DNA from: Scleromitrula shiraiana
Lineage: Eukaryota; Ascomycota; Leotiomycetes; Helotiales; Sclerotiniaceae
Reading direction: 5' to 3'
DNA: 64,000 nucleotides
Assembly (NCBI GenBank): GCA_028455995.1
Contig: JABELC010000011.1
Coordinates: 1,240,001-1,304,000 of the forward strand
In this document: positions 51,155 to 62,930 of the stretch, one piece after another
How the letters are laid out: every line of letters begins with the position of its first letter
Position numbering within the stretch: the stretch's first letter is position 1
Notes under the pieces: model-generated
What the model was told of the DNA's origin: nothing
What the model saw: the letters and a program-made list of their open reading frames with translations, nothing else
Databases searched by the model: none
Program-made: the position numbers and the translations under genes

Positions 51155-52225
51155 TTATTTTGCTTTCACTTCCAATTCCAATTCTAGTTCCAATTCTACT
51201 TTTCCACTTTCTTCCTCTTCTTTTCTCTTTTCTAACATTTATTCATTCTTACCCTTTTCGTTCTAACCTTCTTTCTCTTTTAAACTATTTTGAGAGAGAG
51301 AGAGAGGTTGTTATTCTTCTTCTTCCTCTTCCCCTTCTTTTTCTTCTTTTCCTCTTCTTCTCTTCTTCTGTTGTCGTTGTCGCTGTTTTGTTGGGTTTCT
51401 TATTCTATTCTTATATTAGATTGTCACTATTTCTCTTCCTTCATCCATCAAGGGGTTACTTCGTATCGGTATTACATATATCCATCCCTTGGAAACTAAC
51501 TAAACATAACTACTTTTCGGACATCACAACTTATTCACCTACACCAAAGGGGGAAAAAAAAGGAAAAAGGTCGAGAAGGAAAAATAAAAAAAAAGAGAGG
51601 AAATTACCAGCAGCAACGAATTTCTTTACAAATAATGCCTACTAGAATTATTGCAGGAAAGAACTCCATCTCTCTATCTCTTCAAGATTCCGTTGATGAA
51701 TACGAGCCATCACCAAATATAAAACACATCTAATATTTACAACTAACTATAAAATATCAATTCAAAATTACACTTAAATTCACTGTACCTTGTGTTACAA
51801 CATACGAATACAACATACGAATATAACTTATTACGCTCATTTACTTGTTTTCTCAATAACAAATCTTCGGATCAAGATAATCCAGATTTAATTCGATTCG
51901 CCAAAAACGACCCTTCAACAATCTTGTCTTTTTTTTTGGTCTTCTGGACTCATACACGGCCCGTCACCATCTCCTTACTTTATCGTATCCATCTATTCGT
52001 ATCGACATCTGCGACCCAACATTTTGTGTAAATCGTTTAACTGCGCCTTGATTCACCAGGAACTTCCTCACTTGCTGATGCTCGTCAACTACAATTATTC
52101 TGCAGCCACAACGTTTTGCGCTTTGAATGTACAATTTATCGAACAAGGGATCGAATATCTACCATTAAATAAAATAGACATTTGCGGGACATCTTTATAA
52201 CTTCGCTGGGCAAAAGTTAGAATAA

Positions 52226-54919
52226 ATGGAAAGAGAGCGCCTTGGGCGAGACGAACGTATGGCGAATAGACCAGGATTTATTGACCTTCGGTCACATTCT
52301 CACGGACAACTGAGCAACGGTAGCAATGGACTTCCATCACCGCGCTCACTGCCATCACCCAGATTGCATGTAGCAGGAGAAATCCCCCCGGAACTTTCGC
52401 CTCTAGACGCTTTCGCAGCTCAAAGTCGACTTTTGGCCAAGCAATTAAGTGATAGTGCACAAGGAGGAAAGCGTATGAGCCGTCTACCACCACTTACTAT
52501 TGCGAATTCTTTTGGCCATAACAATGCTGGATTTTTCCAACCCGAATTTAATGAACCTTCAGTCGAATCTCCTATATCTCCCCCCGTCGAAAGTCTGGGA
52601 CAGAAAACAGAAGTCGAGGCACCTATATTCAGACCCGTTTCCGTACACCCTCAACTTGGCGAAATACCTTCTGATGGATCTTCAAAGTTCGAACCAGCTA
52701 CGGAAAGTATTACCGAGAATGAGAACGAACAACCTTTCAGAGGGAGAGAACTTCGAGATCGAATGGAACAACAAGGGGTTTGGGGAGCTAGGAGGGAGCT
52801 TTCGCCAGGTCCTATAGAACAAGGACGTCCACCGGTGACAGCTGGACCCGGACCTGCACGATCGCCTTCTGATCCTCATTACCGAGGACGGGCATCTCCA
52901 CAGCCAGCACGATCTCCTTCAGATGGGCAATATCACGGACGAATGCCACAACCACCTCGTAACCCTTTTATGCGACCCCAAGGACACCCAAATCAAGGAC
53001 ATCCAAATCAAAGACCACCAAACCAAGGTTATCCAAGCCAAGAGCGCCCAAATCCTCGACCTGAACGTTCACCTTCTGCTCCTCAGCATAGTCGAGGCCC
53101 TAGGCCAAATCATTCCCCGTCCGATCCTTACCATGGTCGGCCAGAACGTTCTCCGTCGGCTCCTCATCACCAAGATCGACACGCCCGACCAGAACGTTCG
53201 CCATCTGCCCCACATCAAGGACGGCAAGGAAGGCCATCGCCAAGACCTGGTCGCTCACCTTCGGACGCTCCAACGCGAAGCACCGAGTCTTTACGACAGA
53301 GGGCACTAAAAGCACCTGATGGCTCGCTCGCTGTGGGCGGATTTGGCCCAAGAGCTTTAGCACCACCCCGCTCCCCTTTTGCACCTAGCTTTAGGTCGAT
53401 GTCGATGGAAAGTTCTGATGATGACCTCTCGGCTGGTCAGAGTTCTCCTCAGCGCAAATTATCTTCGACTAGTGCTTTATCTACTTCGCCCATCTCTCCC
53501 TCGATGCCTCCTATGATGCGACGTTCACCATCAGCATGTTCTGAGTTTTCGGTTGGAGGTTCACAACTACCTAGGCCCGCATTTAACTTCTCACGACCAA
53601 TCAGTAGATCGAGTAATCACCCATCCGAAGCACAAGTACCAGTACCCTCGCGACAAGCATCCTCAGATAGCCAGCCATCGTTCATTCTTACCGATGATAC
53701 AGCTCATACTCCTGTTAGTATGCATGGCGAAGGTTTCCCAGACCATACATCTAACGAGATGGGCGCTCCTTCTTATGTCTATTCTACATTCAACCTACCG
53801 AGAGGCAAGATGTTACAGAGAAATTCGGCAATCTTCCAGGAAAACCCACAAGGGCAGTTTGTGGTTCCATTTGAAGGCCAAGGAGTTGAAGGCGGCCCCC
53901 CACCATCACCTCCTTCTCGACCATCTACTTCTAGGCCAGAACTTAAGCAACGACCTACATTTGATTATGACTCCTTGGCCCCTGGACCGACTCCAGCTGA
54001 ACGTGGACGAAGTTTGACAGACCCAAGTCATGCATTACCATTATCATCTCCATTTGATGCATCTCCCTCCTTACATAGAGATGGGACTCCAAATGATCGA
54101 GCACCATCTGTCGCTTCCTCAAACACTACTATTAAAGCCCGTTCTCAGCACTCATTGGCGCCTTCTGCGGAAATGTCTGGGGAGGAACACGTCTCTAAGG
54201 CTATTGAATATCATGAAACTGGATCGTTAACTAAGTCTACCTACCACTTACGTCTTGCAGCAAGACAGAACCATCCTACCGGAATGCTTCTCTATGCTCT
54301 TGCATGTCGACACGGTTGGGGTATGCGACCAAACCAAAAGGAAGGAGTGGCCTGGTTGAGACGAGCTGCAGATTCTGCTAGCCTTGAGGTGGCAGATGAT
54401 GAAGATCTTGTGAAGGATGGGAAGACAGTCGATGTGGTTGAGAAAAGAACTAGAAAGGCTCAATTTGCCTTGAGTATTTATGAACTAGGAGTGAGCCACA
54501 TGAACGGTTGGGGAATTGAGCAAGATAAGGTTCTTGCGTTACGTTGTTTTGAGATCGCTGGATGTAAGTCATCCCTTGCCATAACATAGTTAAACCGTTT
54601 GCTAATTTATCAATAGCTTGGGGAGATGGTGATGCTCTAGCTGAGGCTGGCTTTTGCTATGCTCAAGGCGTGGGTTGTAAGAAGGATTTAAAGAAGAGTG
54701 CGAAATTCTATCGTGCGGCGGAGGCTAAGGGTATCAGTATGATCGGCAATAGCTGGTAAGTTCGGAAACAAAATTCCCCAGATATTTCCTTTTCTAAATT
54801 TTAACAGGATCTACAAGTCCAAATACAATGAAGAGGACGATGAAAAGCCTGGAGATTCTCCGGGAAGGAAGGCCGGCAACAAACAGCAGAAGAGGCATCT
54901 CTTTGGTCGTGCAAAATAG
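52226..54919 (+). CDS. Sel1-repeat protein, Nif1/Skt5 type
   Basis: Three exons: 52226-54563, 54617-54755, 54808-54919; 2,589 nt, 862 aa. The ATG at 52,259 is an alternative start. Residues 1-640 are disordered and rich in Pro, Ser, Arg; the part encoded at about 52,855-53,270 contains seven copies of an [A/E/G/N][R/H]SPS[A/D] motif, likely phosphorylation sites. The C-terminal third has Sel1-like helical repeats: HLRLAARQNHPTGMLLYALA, NGWGIEQDKVLALRCFEIAG, GDALAEAGFCYAQGVGCKKD and KSAKFYRAAEAKG. The architecture fits the fungal protein usually called cell-cycle inhibitor Nif1, or the chitin synthase activator Skt5/Chs4 group. The end GRAK lacks the CaaX box of Skt5, which favours Nif1. Function is inferred from family only. 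Confidence 0.8.
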
Positions 54920-55545
54920 GAGCATGGCAGTATTATTTTTCCTTGAGTCATATTAATGATCTGTTCTTTCGGGCGTTTCTAAGGGCTGGCGTTCAAATCC
55001 AGCACCAGCATTTGATTAATGATTGGGAAGGGCGTTTCTTAAGAGTCGTACTTTTTTTCGTCTCTTTTCATAAGCGCTTCTATCTACTTCTTTTGTTTCT
55101 TTGTCACTTTTTATACCTGATCATAGCCGAGAAATATTTTGAAGCTGTTCATAGTTTCTTTCTACATAGGGTTCTTCTGTATGTTAGGGTAGGGGCAGGG
55201 TAGGGATGGCTGGTTGGTGTCTGAGGGGCGGGGGATTCAAAAATAAAAATTATATCATATTGGGGAGTTTTTAAATATCGTGTAACTTTGTGTATTATAT
55301 GTTTATCTTGTTTTTGTTTATTGTCGTCGAGTGAAGCTTATTTCTTGCATTCATATATCCTTTTCTTGAGTTTGTATGTTAGATTTGATACCATACCATA
55401 TCATCATATCATATCACATCACATCATACCACATGGAATTCTCAATGTAGTCAACCCATCTCCTCTAATCCCATACAACGCATCTCCAACCTAACCTAGC
55501 CTAACCTCAGACCAAACTAATCCAAACCAACCCAACCATACCATT
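54920..55545. other. Convergent intergenic gap
   Basis: 626 bp between two convergent genes. Near 55,400-55,545 it has catatcat and ccaacc-type degenerate repeats. Nothing else is seen. Confidence 0.45.
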
Positions 55546-56701
55546 CTACTCAACATCCTTCTCAAAATCCACCAACCGCAACTTCCTCGCATCCCCAAAA
55601 TGAAACTGCGCAACCTTACTGCGGACCAAAAACCGCGCCGCCGCACTCTCCCTCCCAATCTCTACATACCCATCATTCCTATTCTCGTATTTTTCCAGTA
55701 GTCCGTTTAACAGCTGTTCGGCTAATTCACGCATTTCTGCTGCTGCGAAGAGGGTTTCGTTCCATTCTTCTTCGTCTTCTTCTTCTTCTCCTGCTTCTTC
55801 TCTTCCTTCGGCTCCGGGAGTTTGAGATGGGTTCCGTAAACCCCAGATTTCGTCAATACGGCGTTGACGTTTTTCCCTATCTTCTGGTTTGAGAATGGGA
55901 TTTGAGCCGGATGTGGCGGAAGTAGAATTTAATTTTGGTTTTCCCTGCGAAGTGAATCCGCCGATTAGAGTAGAGGATGTGATATTTAAATCTTGACCTA
56001 CGATGGGGCCGCCTAGTTCTTCTGCTGCGAGGAGAGGCGCGAGAGTTTCGTCGATGAAGGTGTTGAATGCGCGAACTAGGGCGGTGGTTTGGGTCTCGTA
56101 GGTGGTTTTGCGGGCGAGGAGGGTTTGTTTTTGGGCGTCATGTGATTTTTGGATGGATTGGGATTGAGGGTCGGATTGGAACTCGTGGAGTGTGAATTGC
56201 AGGGATTGGATGCGGGTTTTTAGGGCGGATTGGATGGTGCGGGCGGTGGTTAGGGAGTCGGTTTCTCTGTTGAGGGTGCTGGTTAGGTTGGTGAGGGTGG
56301 AGGATAGGGTGGGTATGTGGATGTTGCTTTCGGAGATGAGGGCTGAGGTTGTGCGGTGGGCGAGGAGGGCGGGGAGGGGGGAATTGGATGGGGGGAGGTA
56401 GGGTGGTGTGGTTGTGGTTAGGGATTTGTAGGCTTCCTCATAAGCGCGGATTTGGAGGAGTTGCGTTGCGGGATTGGAGGATGGCTGGGTGGATAGGGAT
56501 GATGGGGTGGATGCTCGGAGCTGGGAATATTGTGTTAGTTGATTGATTGCTTTTAAGGGGTCAAAATGAAACGAAACGGAGACGTACTTCTTGAAGAGCT
56601 AGTTCTTGCTCCTTGACTCGTTCTTGAAGATCTTTTAGAGTTTGATCTAGACGCGTTGAATATGCGAAAGAAACGCGAGATTCTTCTTCATCAATATCCA
56701 T
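55546..56701 (-). CDS. Coiled-coil protein, possible CENP-K/Sim4-like kinetochore subunit
   Basis: Two exons: 56701-56588 and 56520-55546; 1,089 nt, 362 aa. It starts MDIDEEES with a coiled-coil segment (about 18-40, LDQTLKDLQERVKEQELALQEL), a Ser/Thr/Pro-rich stretch, further helical coiled-coil (about 105-185), the block EELGGPIVGQD, a Glu-rich acidic run, and a conserved-looking end with SAAARFLVRSKVAQFHFGDARKLRLVDF. This layout resembles fungal CENP-K (Sim4) proteins of the inner kinetochore, but the assignment is by memory of family appearance and should be read as tentative. Coding sequence here is unusually C-rich on the minus strand compared with neighbours. Confidence 0.6.
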
Positions 56702-57827
56702 TTTTAAATGCTTTAACTTTACCGACTTGGTAAACCTATAAATGCGACCAAACAGAAGTGGATATCCTCAAGTTCCTAACTTTAGGACTTTTGATACTAA
56801 TATAACTTGATACTGAGAAATAGCCCCAAGTATGTTTCATAGCTGATGCGAAAACACGTGCAGAACCTTTTAGTCTTATACATGCCCAGGTGGAGCACGG
56901 AGTTGATCCAGTGGATCCTTAGGCAAAAACAATCATTTATTTCAGGCAGAACAATCAAATATACCTTACCGACAAGGTTTAAATGCCAAGGTTTTCATAC
57001 GCTAATAAATTGAATCTGAAGCTTTTAGTAGCTTTGCGCGTTGTAGATCTCTACAATACTTGACCTGACCGTGTAAACTTTCAAACCTCCTTCTTCCCTC
57101 CTTTATTTTTTTTTCTATCTGTCACCTTCTTCATCTAACACAGTCTACTTAACATCATATTCGACTTCTTTGTTAATTGATATCTCACTTGAGTAATAGG
57201 TTCACGACTTTACAAAATTCTATCCTATCCAGAACTTGGTTCTTTGTTACTTCTATCGACAGAAGCAACAACAGTGATAGCAGATAGCGATCAAGTCATC
57301 AAATTTGGAAATTCCGAAACACAAATTGAGGGCAGGAGATATTAAGAAGAAATAAAAGGGAGAAACATAGAGACAACGATAAATCTATCGTTGGCGGAAT
57401 CCTAAGGTTTGAGGATAGGTCTCTAATACTGCTTTTCTATCCAGAGAGGATCTTTTCAGCTCAACCATTTCATCATCCACCCTACACCTTTCTATCACAG
57501 AATTCATCGCCTTCCTTCAACTTCCAATCCCTTTACAGAGTTTGCAGATCTACTACAAGATTTTCTAAGAGAATCTTGTTTAATTCACCATACCTAACTT
57601 TTCTCCCCTTACGGCCATCTTCTCTTGTCCTCTTGTCCGCAATCCCCGTCAAGCACAAGCTCCATTCCTTCCTCCGACCCCTATCACCAGCACGTTTTCC
57701 TTCGAAGACTTTTCCTGGTGTACATAAAGACGAACAATCCATAGTCATTTGACCTTCAATTTCGATCACTGTACCTTTGAAGTGACACAAAGAAAGAAAG
57801 AAAAGATTAACAAAATAGCAAACGAAA
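56702..57827. promoter_or_regulatory. Divergent intergenic region
   Basis: 1.1 kb between the coiled-coil gene (-) and the KH-domain gene (+). The part before 57,828 is pyrimidine-rich with CT-runs, as in fungal promoters or leaders. No repeat or gene supported. Confidence 0.45.
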
Positions 57828-59433
57828 ATGTCTGCCTCACCTACAACAGCTCCTACCCAATCCACAAAACGTCCTCTCGAAGACCCATCCTCACCATCTG
57901 CACCCAACGATCAACCAGATGCCAAACGTCCTGCCCTAGACAAGATTGTAAAGAGTGATGAGAAGGAAGAAGCACCTGCTACAAACGAAACCACAACTGA
58001 AGCCGAAACTGAAGCCCCAGTTCCACCTCCTACTTCAAATGGGGATGCAAAAGCTGAAGAGACCAATGGAACAAAATCAGATCCAGAGGTGAAAGATGCG
58101 CAGGGTGATACAGTTGTTACCGATGCTCCTACAACTCGAGAAGGGACACAACCTATTGAGACCACCATATCTTCAGATAGACGTCAAAGTTCTTCTGGAT
58201 CTGGTTCTGGATCTGCACTTCCCCATGATGAAAGTGGTTGGATTCACATTCGAGCCGTCATTACTAGTGCTGAAGCTGCAACTGTTATTGGCAAAGGTGG
58301 AGAGAATGTTTCACAAATTCGAAAGCTTTCCGGTGCGAAGTGCACAGTCAGTGATTACCAAAAAGGCGCCGTAGAGCGAATCTTGACTGTTAGTGGTGTT
58401 GTTGATGCAGCTGCAAAGGTAAGCTCTGTTCTCGAGATTTGAAAAAGAGTACGACTAATTCTCATCAGGCATTCGGTTTGATTATCCGTACATTGAACAA
58501 CGAACCACTTGAAGCACCATCTGATTCGCAATCAAAGACATATCCATTACGACTTCTTATTCCTCATATCTTGATTGGCTCAATCATTGGTAAAGGTGGT
58601 GTTCGAATTAGAGAAATTCAAGAAGCCTCAGGAGCTCGATTGAATGCTTCCGATTCATACCTTCCCCTCTCAACTGAAAGATCACTTGTTGTCCTCGGTG
58701 TCGCAGATGCTGTTCATATTGCTACCTACTACGTCGGTAGCACATTATTCGAACAATTGACTGAGCGATTCGGTGGACCTGCTGCATCTGCTTATGCTAC
58801 TAGAAGTGGCGGACCTGCAGGAGTTGTTCCAGGTGGCATGCAAGTTGTTCCATATGTACCGCAACCAGCCGGTGGCAACTTCGGTCATCCTGATCATCAT
58901 CGCCGTAATGATCGTGCCCATCAAACTCCTGGGCACAGTTACGGTCAATCATATGGTGGTCAAGGGCCAACACCTCAGCAACAGCCTGCAATTCCAATGC
59001 ACTATGGTGGCTCCCCAGCCGTAGGTGGATATGGAGGTGCTGGACCCCAACAGCCGCAACAAGCTGGCGGTCATGCTGTACCGCAACCACATGCTGGACC
59101 TGCTGCCCAGCCTATGCAAGGTGTTGTACCTGGTCAACCATTAACCCAACAAATCTACATTCCAAACGATATGGTTGGTGCAATTATTGGCAAAGGTGGT
59201 GCTAAGATCAATGAAATTCGACAACTCAGTAATAGTGTGATTAAGATTAATGAGCCTCAAGATAATTCTAACGAGAGACTTGTTACCATCACAGGTACTG
59301 CAGAATGTAATCAAATGGCATTGTAAGTTCAAGATTCCTTCCTTATCTATCTAAACCTAGTATAAACTAACACCATCTCAGATACATGCTATACTCCAGA
59401 CTAGAAAGTGAACGCCACAGGGCATCAAATTGA
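57828..59433 (+). CDS. Three-KH-domain RNA-binding protein (PBP2/HEK2-like)
   Basis: Three exons: 57828-58418, 58469-59322, 59382-59433; 1,497 nt, 498 aa. An acidic, low-complexity N-terminus (1-135) is followed by three KH domains with GxxG loops all reading GKGG: residues 155-158, 238-241 and about 438-441. KH2 and KH3 are separated by a Gly/Gln/Pro/His-rich linker. The arrangement (two adjacent KH, spacer, third KH) is that of PCBP/hnRNP K-type proteins and yeast Pbp2/Hek2, which bind C-rich RNA and act in mRNA localisation, stability and telomere biology. All three loops are intact, so RNA binding is expected. Confidence 0.9.
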
Positions 59434-60504
59434 AAATGATATATTACGAGAGAAGGAAGTTAGGAACAGGGAAATCTGGAATCAAAAAATGGAGAAAACG
59501 ATATATTGCTCAGTCGGTCGGTCATGTGCTTAGTACTAAGTGGGTGGGTTTTGGCGGCATACATCCCACGATGTCAAGGCGAGAGGAGACCGCTTTACTT
59601 ATTAACAAAGAATCAAACAATAACAAAAAGTTAATCATATCATATTATGTCATATCATACTGTTCTCCTTGACTGTACAAGGCAAGGCAGGCAAGTATGT
59701 AACTGCAAGCTAGTCTCGATTTTCAATCAATCACTCAATTAGTCAATTTATATATCTACTTGGTGTGTGATGTCTGTCTTGTAGATTGTATAAAGTTTCG
59801 ATATTTCAAATGTTAACGTAAATACAAAGTCCTCTGAAGGGGTGTCCAATCTGGCTTTGGTCGAAATAGCTAGATTCGAGGAGATATAGGGAATTGGGGT
59901 TACACCTAGGAATATACAGATAATTTGAGTGCATATCTGAGGATATGCCGGAAACCCAGGGTGAATCCAAGGATATATCGGTGATTTGAAATATACATAA
60001 GGATATATCAGAAATTTCAGTAGCATCTATATTGACATCGCAGAAGAGATATATTATAAAACCTAAGCCCATATAATCATGATCCCCCTGGGGTTAGACT
60101 GGTGTTACCGACGATTTTGGTTCCCTATTTAGGTACGTACTTGACGAAAGTGGGAAGGTGAAAGACGAGGGGGGAGGTTAGACTGGTATTACTGACGATT
60201 GTGATTACTTGCGTACATAGGTATAGGTATGCACTTGATGAAAGTAGAAAACGAGGGGAGGTTAGACATTAGACATATATCACCGACGACTTTGATTGTG
60301 CACTTGACAAAAGTAAATAGATATTTGGACGATGTGGTGGTGAGAGGGTGTATATATAGCCGTGTATTCCATTGCATACCCATTCGCATTTCCTAACTTC
60401 AATCCAGCAAAACGCATTATCAATCATCTCTATATATCCAATTCTCTAGATCTTAACAATCTTAACAATCGCAATAAAATCAACATCGACACTTCTTCGC
60501 ATTC
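59434..60504. other. Intergenic region with an 84-bp tandem repeat
   Basis: 1.1 kb after the KH gene. It contains degenerate ggatatatc units (about 59,880-60,020) and the 84-bp direct repeat at 60,092-60,314. A TATATATA motif at about 60,350-60,357 lies about 150 bp before the next start and may be its TATA box. Confidence 0.5.
60092..60314. repeat. 84-bp imperfect tandem repeat, 2.7 copies
   Basis: Units begin ggttagac at 60,092, 60,176 and 60,260. Each contains a ccgacgatt-type segment, a cttgacgaaagt-type segment and, in the first two, an acgagggga end. Copies differ by substitutions. Confidence 0.85.
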
Positions 60505-61567
60505 ATGATGACATCCTCAAATGGTCTCGAAGGCCCGGTTACGGAAATCGCTCGTATTACCTTGAAGCCTGGTATCGATTTATCTCCAGGAACTGAAGAT
60601 TCTCGGATCTGTATGCCATGTCACTCTCTGTTATTCTCCCCATCCTTCCCTTCTCTGTTTCACCATCACGTCAGCTGTCGATAATATAACTGTGTGTATG
60701 TATTCCATATATTAATAAATCCACCATATAGGGAAAAAAGCTATAGATACAATTGCAGCCCAGGAAGGCGTCACAGGTTCTTATTATGGGAAGGCAGTGG
60801 AGAAACCAGAGGTGATGATTTGGTTCATCGGTTTGTATTCCTCTTCTCTTATATTCCCCTCCTGCTCGCTTTTCCACCACCTCATTCCATCCCACTCGTC
60901 CCGATACAAGATACCCAAATCTAACCAAAAAAAATACTGGACCTCTCTTCCCTCTCACCACAATTTCATGAATAACTCACCTATCTACCAACTCTTCCTC
61001 ACTTCTCTTCGTAACATCACGCAAAAAGTGGACATAGTCCATATGCGCCAGATTCCCGGCCTACTAAATAATATCGCAGGCTCCGTCATGGAATTCGCCA
61101 CATTCTTTGGTATAGATGAGGAGGTTTTGGGAAAAATTGGGAGGGAAGAGGGAGCAGTAGGGTATAAGAATGCGGTTGAGGGGTTGAGTGGGGTGAAGGG
61201 ATGGAGTGGGTGGTTGGGATGGGGAGATGTAGTGGAGGATATTAGGAAGGGGGGAGAGGAGGGTGAAGGGGATTTTGGGAGAGCCGCAGTTATGATGATA
61301 GCATGGGAGAGTGTGGAGGATCATTTGGTATGTATTGACTTTTGAAGGGGATGAGTATGAAGTGGACGAATGGTTACTTGGTGATTTTATAGGCATTCAA
61401 AAGCACGGAGAATTTTTCGAAACTCATTAGATTTTTGAAGAAGGGAACTAATGGCGCGGATGTGGTGAGTTTGTTTTTATCTTTATCTTTATCTATCATT
61501 CCAACTGTTCCAGGTTGTAATAGATTTGCAGCTTTATTCTTTAGTTAGGAGATGTGTGAATGGATAG
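60505..61567 (+). CDS. Probable ABM-like (ferredoxin-fold) protein, model uncertain
   Basis: Likely exons: 60505-60610, 60732-61327, 61393-61464, then a last exon from about 61,515 to a stop at 61,565-61,567. The start MMTSSNGLEGPVTEIARITL, then WKKAIDTIAAQEGVTGSYYGKAVEKPEVMIWFI, and later MMIAWESVEDHL / AFKSTENFSKLIRFL, look like an antibiotic-biosynthesis-monooxygenase (dimeric alpha-beta barrel) repeat pair. Residues after IWFI look like retained intron: a donor GTTTGT follows at 60,834, and family sequence resumes at WTSLPSHHNFM (about 60,941), but no AG precedes that point and the frame reads through. So either the intron uses a non-standard end, the acceptor was lost, or the segment is translated. 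Function unknown. Confidence 0.5.
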
Positions 61568-62930
61568 ATTGACTAGGGAGTAATTTTATATTTCTATATA
61601 GTGTCATGTTGCGTTCACGAATGCTCTAGAATGAACTTCACGTGAAGGTCTTGGTGGTTATGAGGGAAGGAGAGAACGATAGGGGGTTGGCAGTAGGATG
61701 AAAGAGAAAGACGTCATTAAAATTGAGAGATATTGCTTCGGAAGCTTCCCACTAGCTATTAGTATCATAAAACTGAGCGTTGCATTCCTACTCCTTCAAT
61801 TTTCACCGTGATATGAGACTATATGCAATGACAATTTATGACTGGACAAAGCTGCGTTAGGGAGTGTAGATCTTGATATCTAGTGACATCTAGTGCAAGC
61901 CATACCATACCATTTCGTCCCATCTAGTTCTGTATTGATATGTAATATCTTCTACTGCTCGTTTGAGGCCATTGAAATCTATAAGATATAATCAGTCTAA
62001 AAATCTCCCTAGGGCCAGTATCTCAAGATAGCTTGACGAAAACCACACAATCTTACGAATGGAAAAATTTGCATGATCTTAAAAGTTGCTTGATCAGCTA
62101 GCTAGATTCGGGTTGATATTTACGTTTGCATACTAAGTCAATTCATTTTCTAATGTCTATTCAAAAAGTAGACATTCAATTGTATCTTGATCAGATCAAT
62201 GTTCAGTATTGGTAGGATACCAGTCCGCAGGAGCAAACAGAAAGACAAATGTTGATAACTGGTTTTGTTCTTGAAACATGCTGGGAAACTTTGGGTATGT
62301 TGAGATAGTGAAGATCAATCAAGCTCGCAATCACAGATATGTTTAATCAATCCCAATTCATAATGGTGATAGTAAGTAAATCCTTATTTTCATGTATATC
62401 TACATACTAATAAAATATAGAACATTGATATTTATGTTAGATAGGCAAGTGCTGTGCAGTATATCCAATGCCTTTTTTGAAATCTCAACCTTTGAGAAAT
62501 CCTAATATGTACCTCATGCTGCACTCACTATGTATTGTATATACAGAACATAGTAAAGGTGTTATCACAAGAGTCTTCCGACAAGTTTTCCTCGACTTGT
62601 ACTCATAGCGGGGTGTTCGGTTCGTGATATGTGCATGCCCCTTTCCCGCATCCTCCTGAAACCCCTAACTCGAATTCTGATATATGAAGAGTTCCCTGAA
62701 AGATGCCTCCGATCCCCTCCAAGGCGCCATTGCCATCTGGTTTTTGATGATCCGATAATATTTTTCCATCCTACATACAATAAAACCAAGCCAACTCCTC
62801 TTGAATCGACCAGCCTTTCCGTATGACAACATCCTATTCCTTACCTTTCCGGACCTAGAAATCGGGTCGATCGAATGCCGCTAAACCGCTTTAAACATAA
62901 ATGAAAGAAAAGTTATGTGTGTATGTTTTC
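61568..62930. other. Intergenic region
   Basis: 1.4 kb with no supported gene. It contains the second copy of a 21-bp motif (62,320-62,340) shared with the precursor promoter. Confidence 0.4.

Larger units (their letters stand above)
49371..52225. promoter_or_regulatory. Long intergenic region with tandem repeats
   Basis: 2.9 kb between the Erv46 stop and the Sel1-repeat gene. It holds ATATT/ATGAT runs (about 49,993-50,036), a poly-A run (50,334-50,350), TTTA-type repeats (about 50,597-50,640), a 10-bp array (50,891-50,935), a hexamer array (51,107-51,154) and pyrimidine-rich DNA (about 51,160-51,400) of the sort found in fungal promoters. A 32-codon open frame (51,635-51,733) could be an upstream ORF if the leader is long. 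Confidence 0.45.

Noticed and set aside
51160..51645. 161-codon plus-strand open frame
   Set aside because: Derived from pyrimidine-rich low-complexity DNA (Leu, Phe, Ser, Pro), typical of a fungal promoter.
55484..55507. Telomere-like CCTAACCTAGCCTAACC string
   Set aside because: Too short and not the canonical CCCTAA fungal repeat; part of a degenerate ccaacc-rich stretch.
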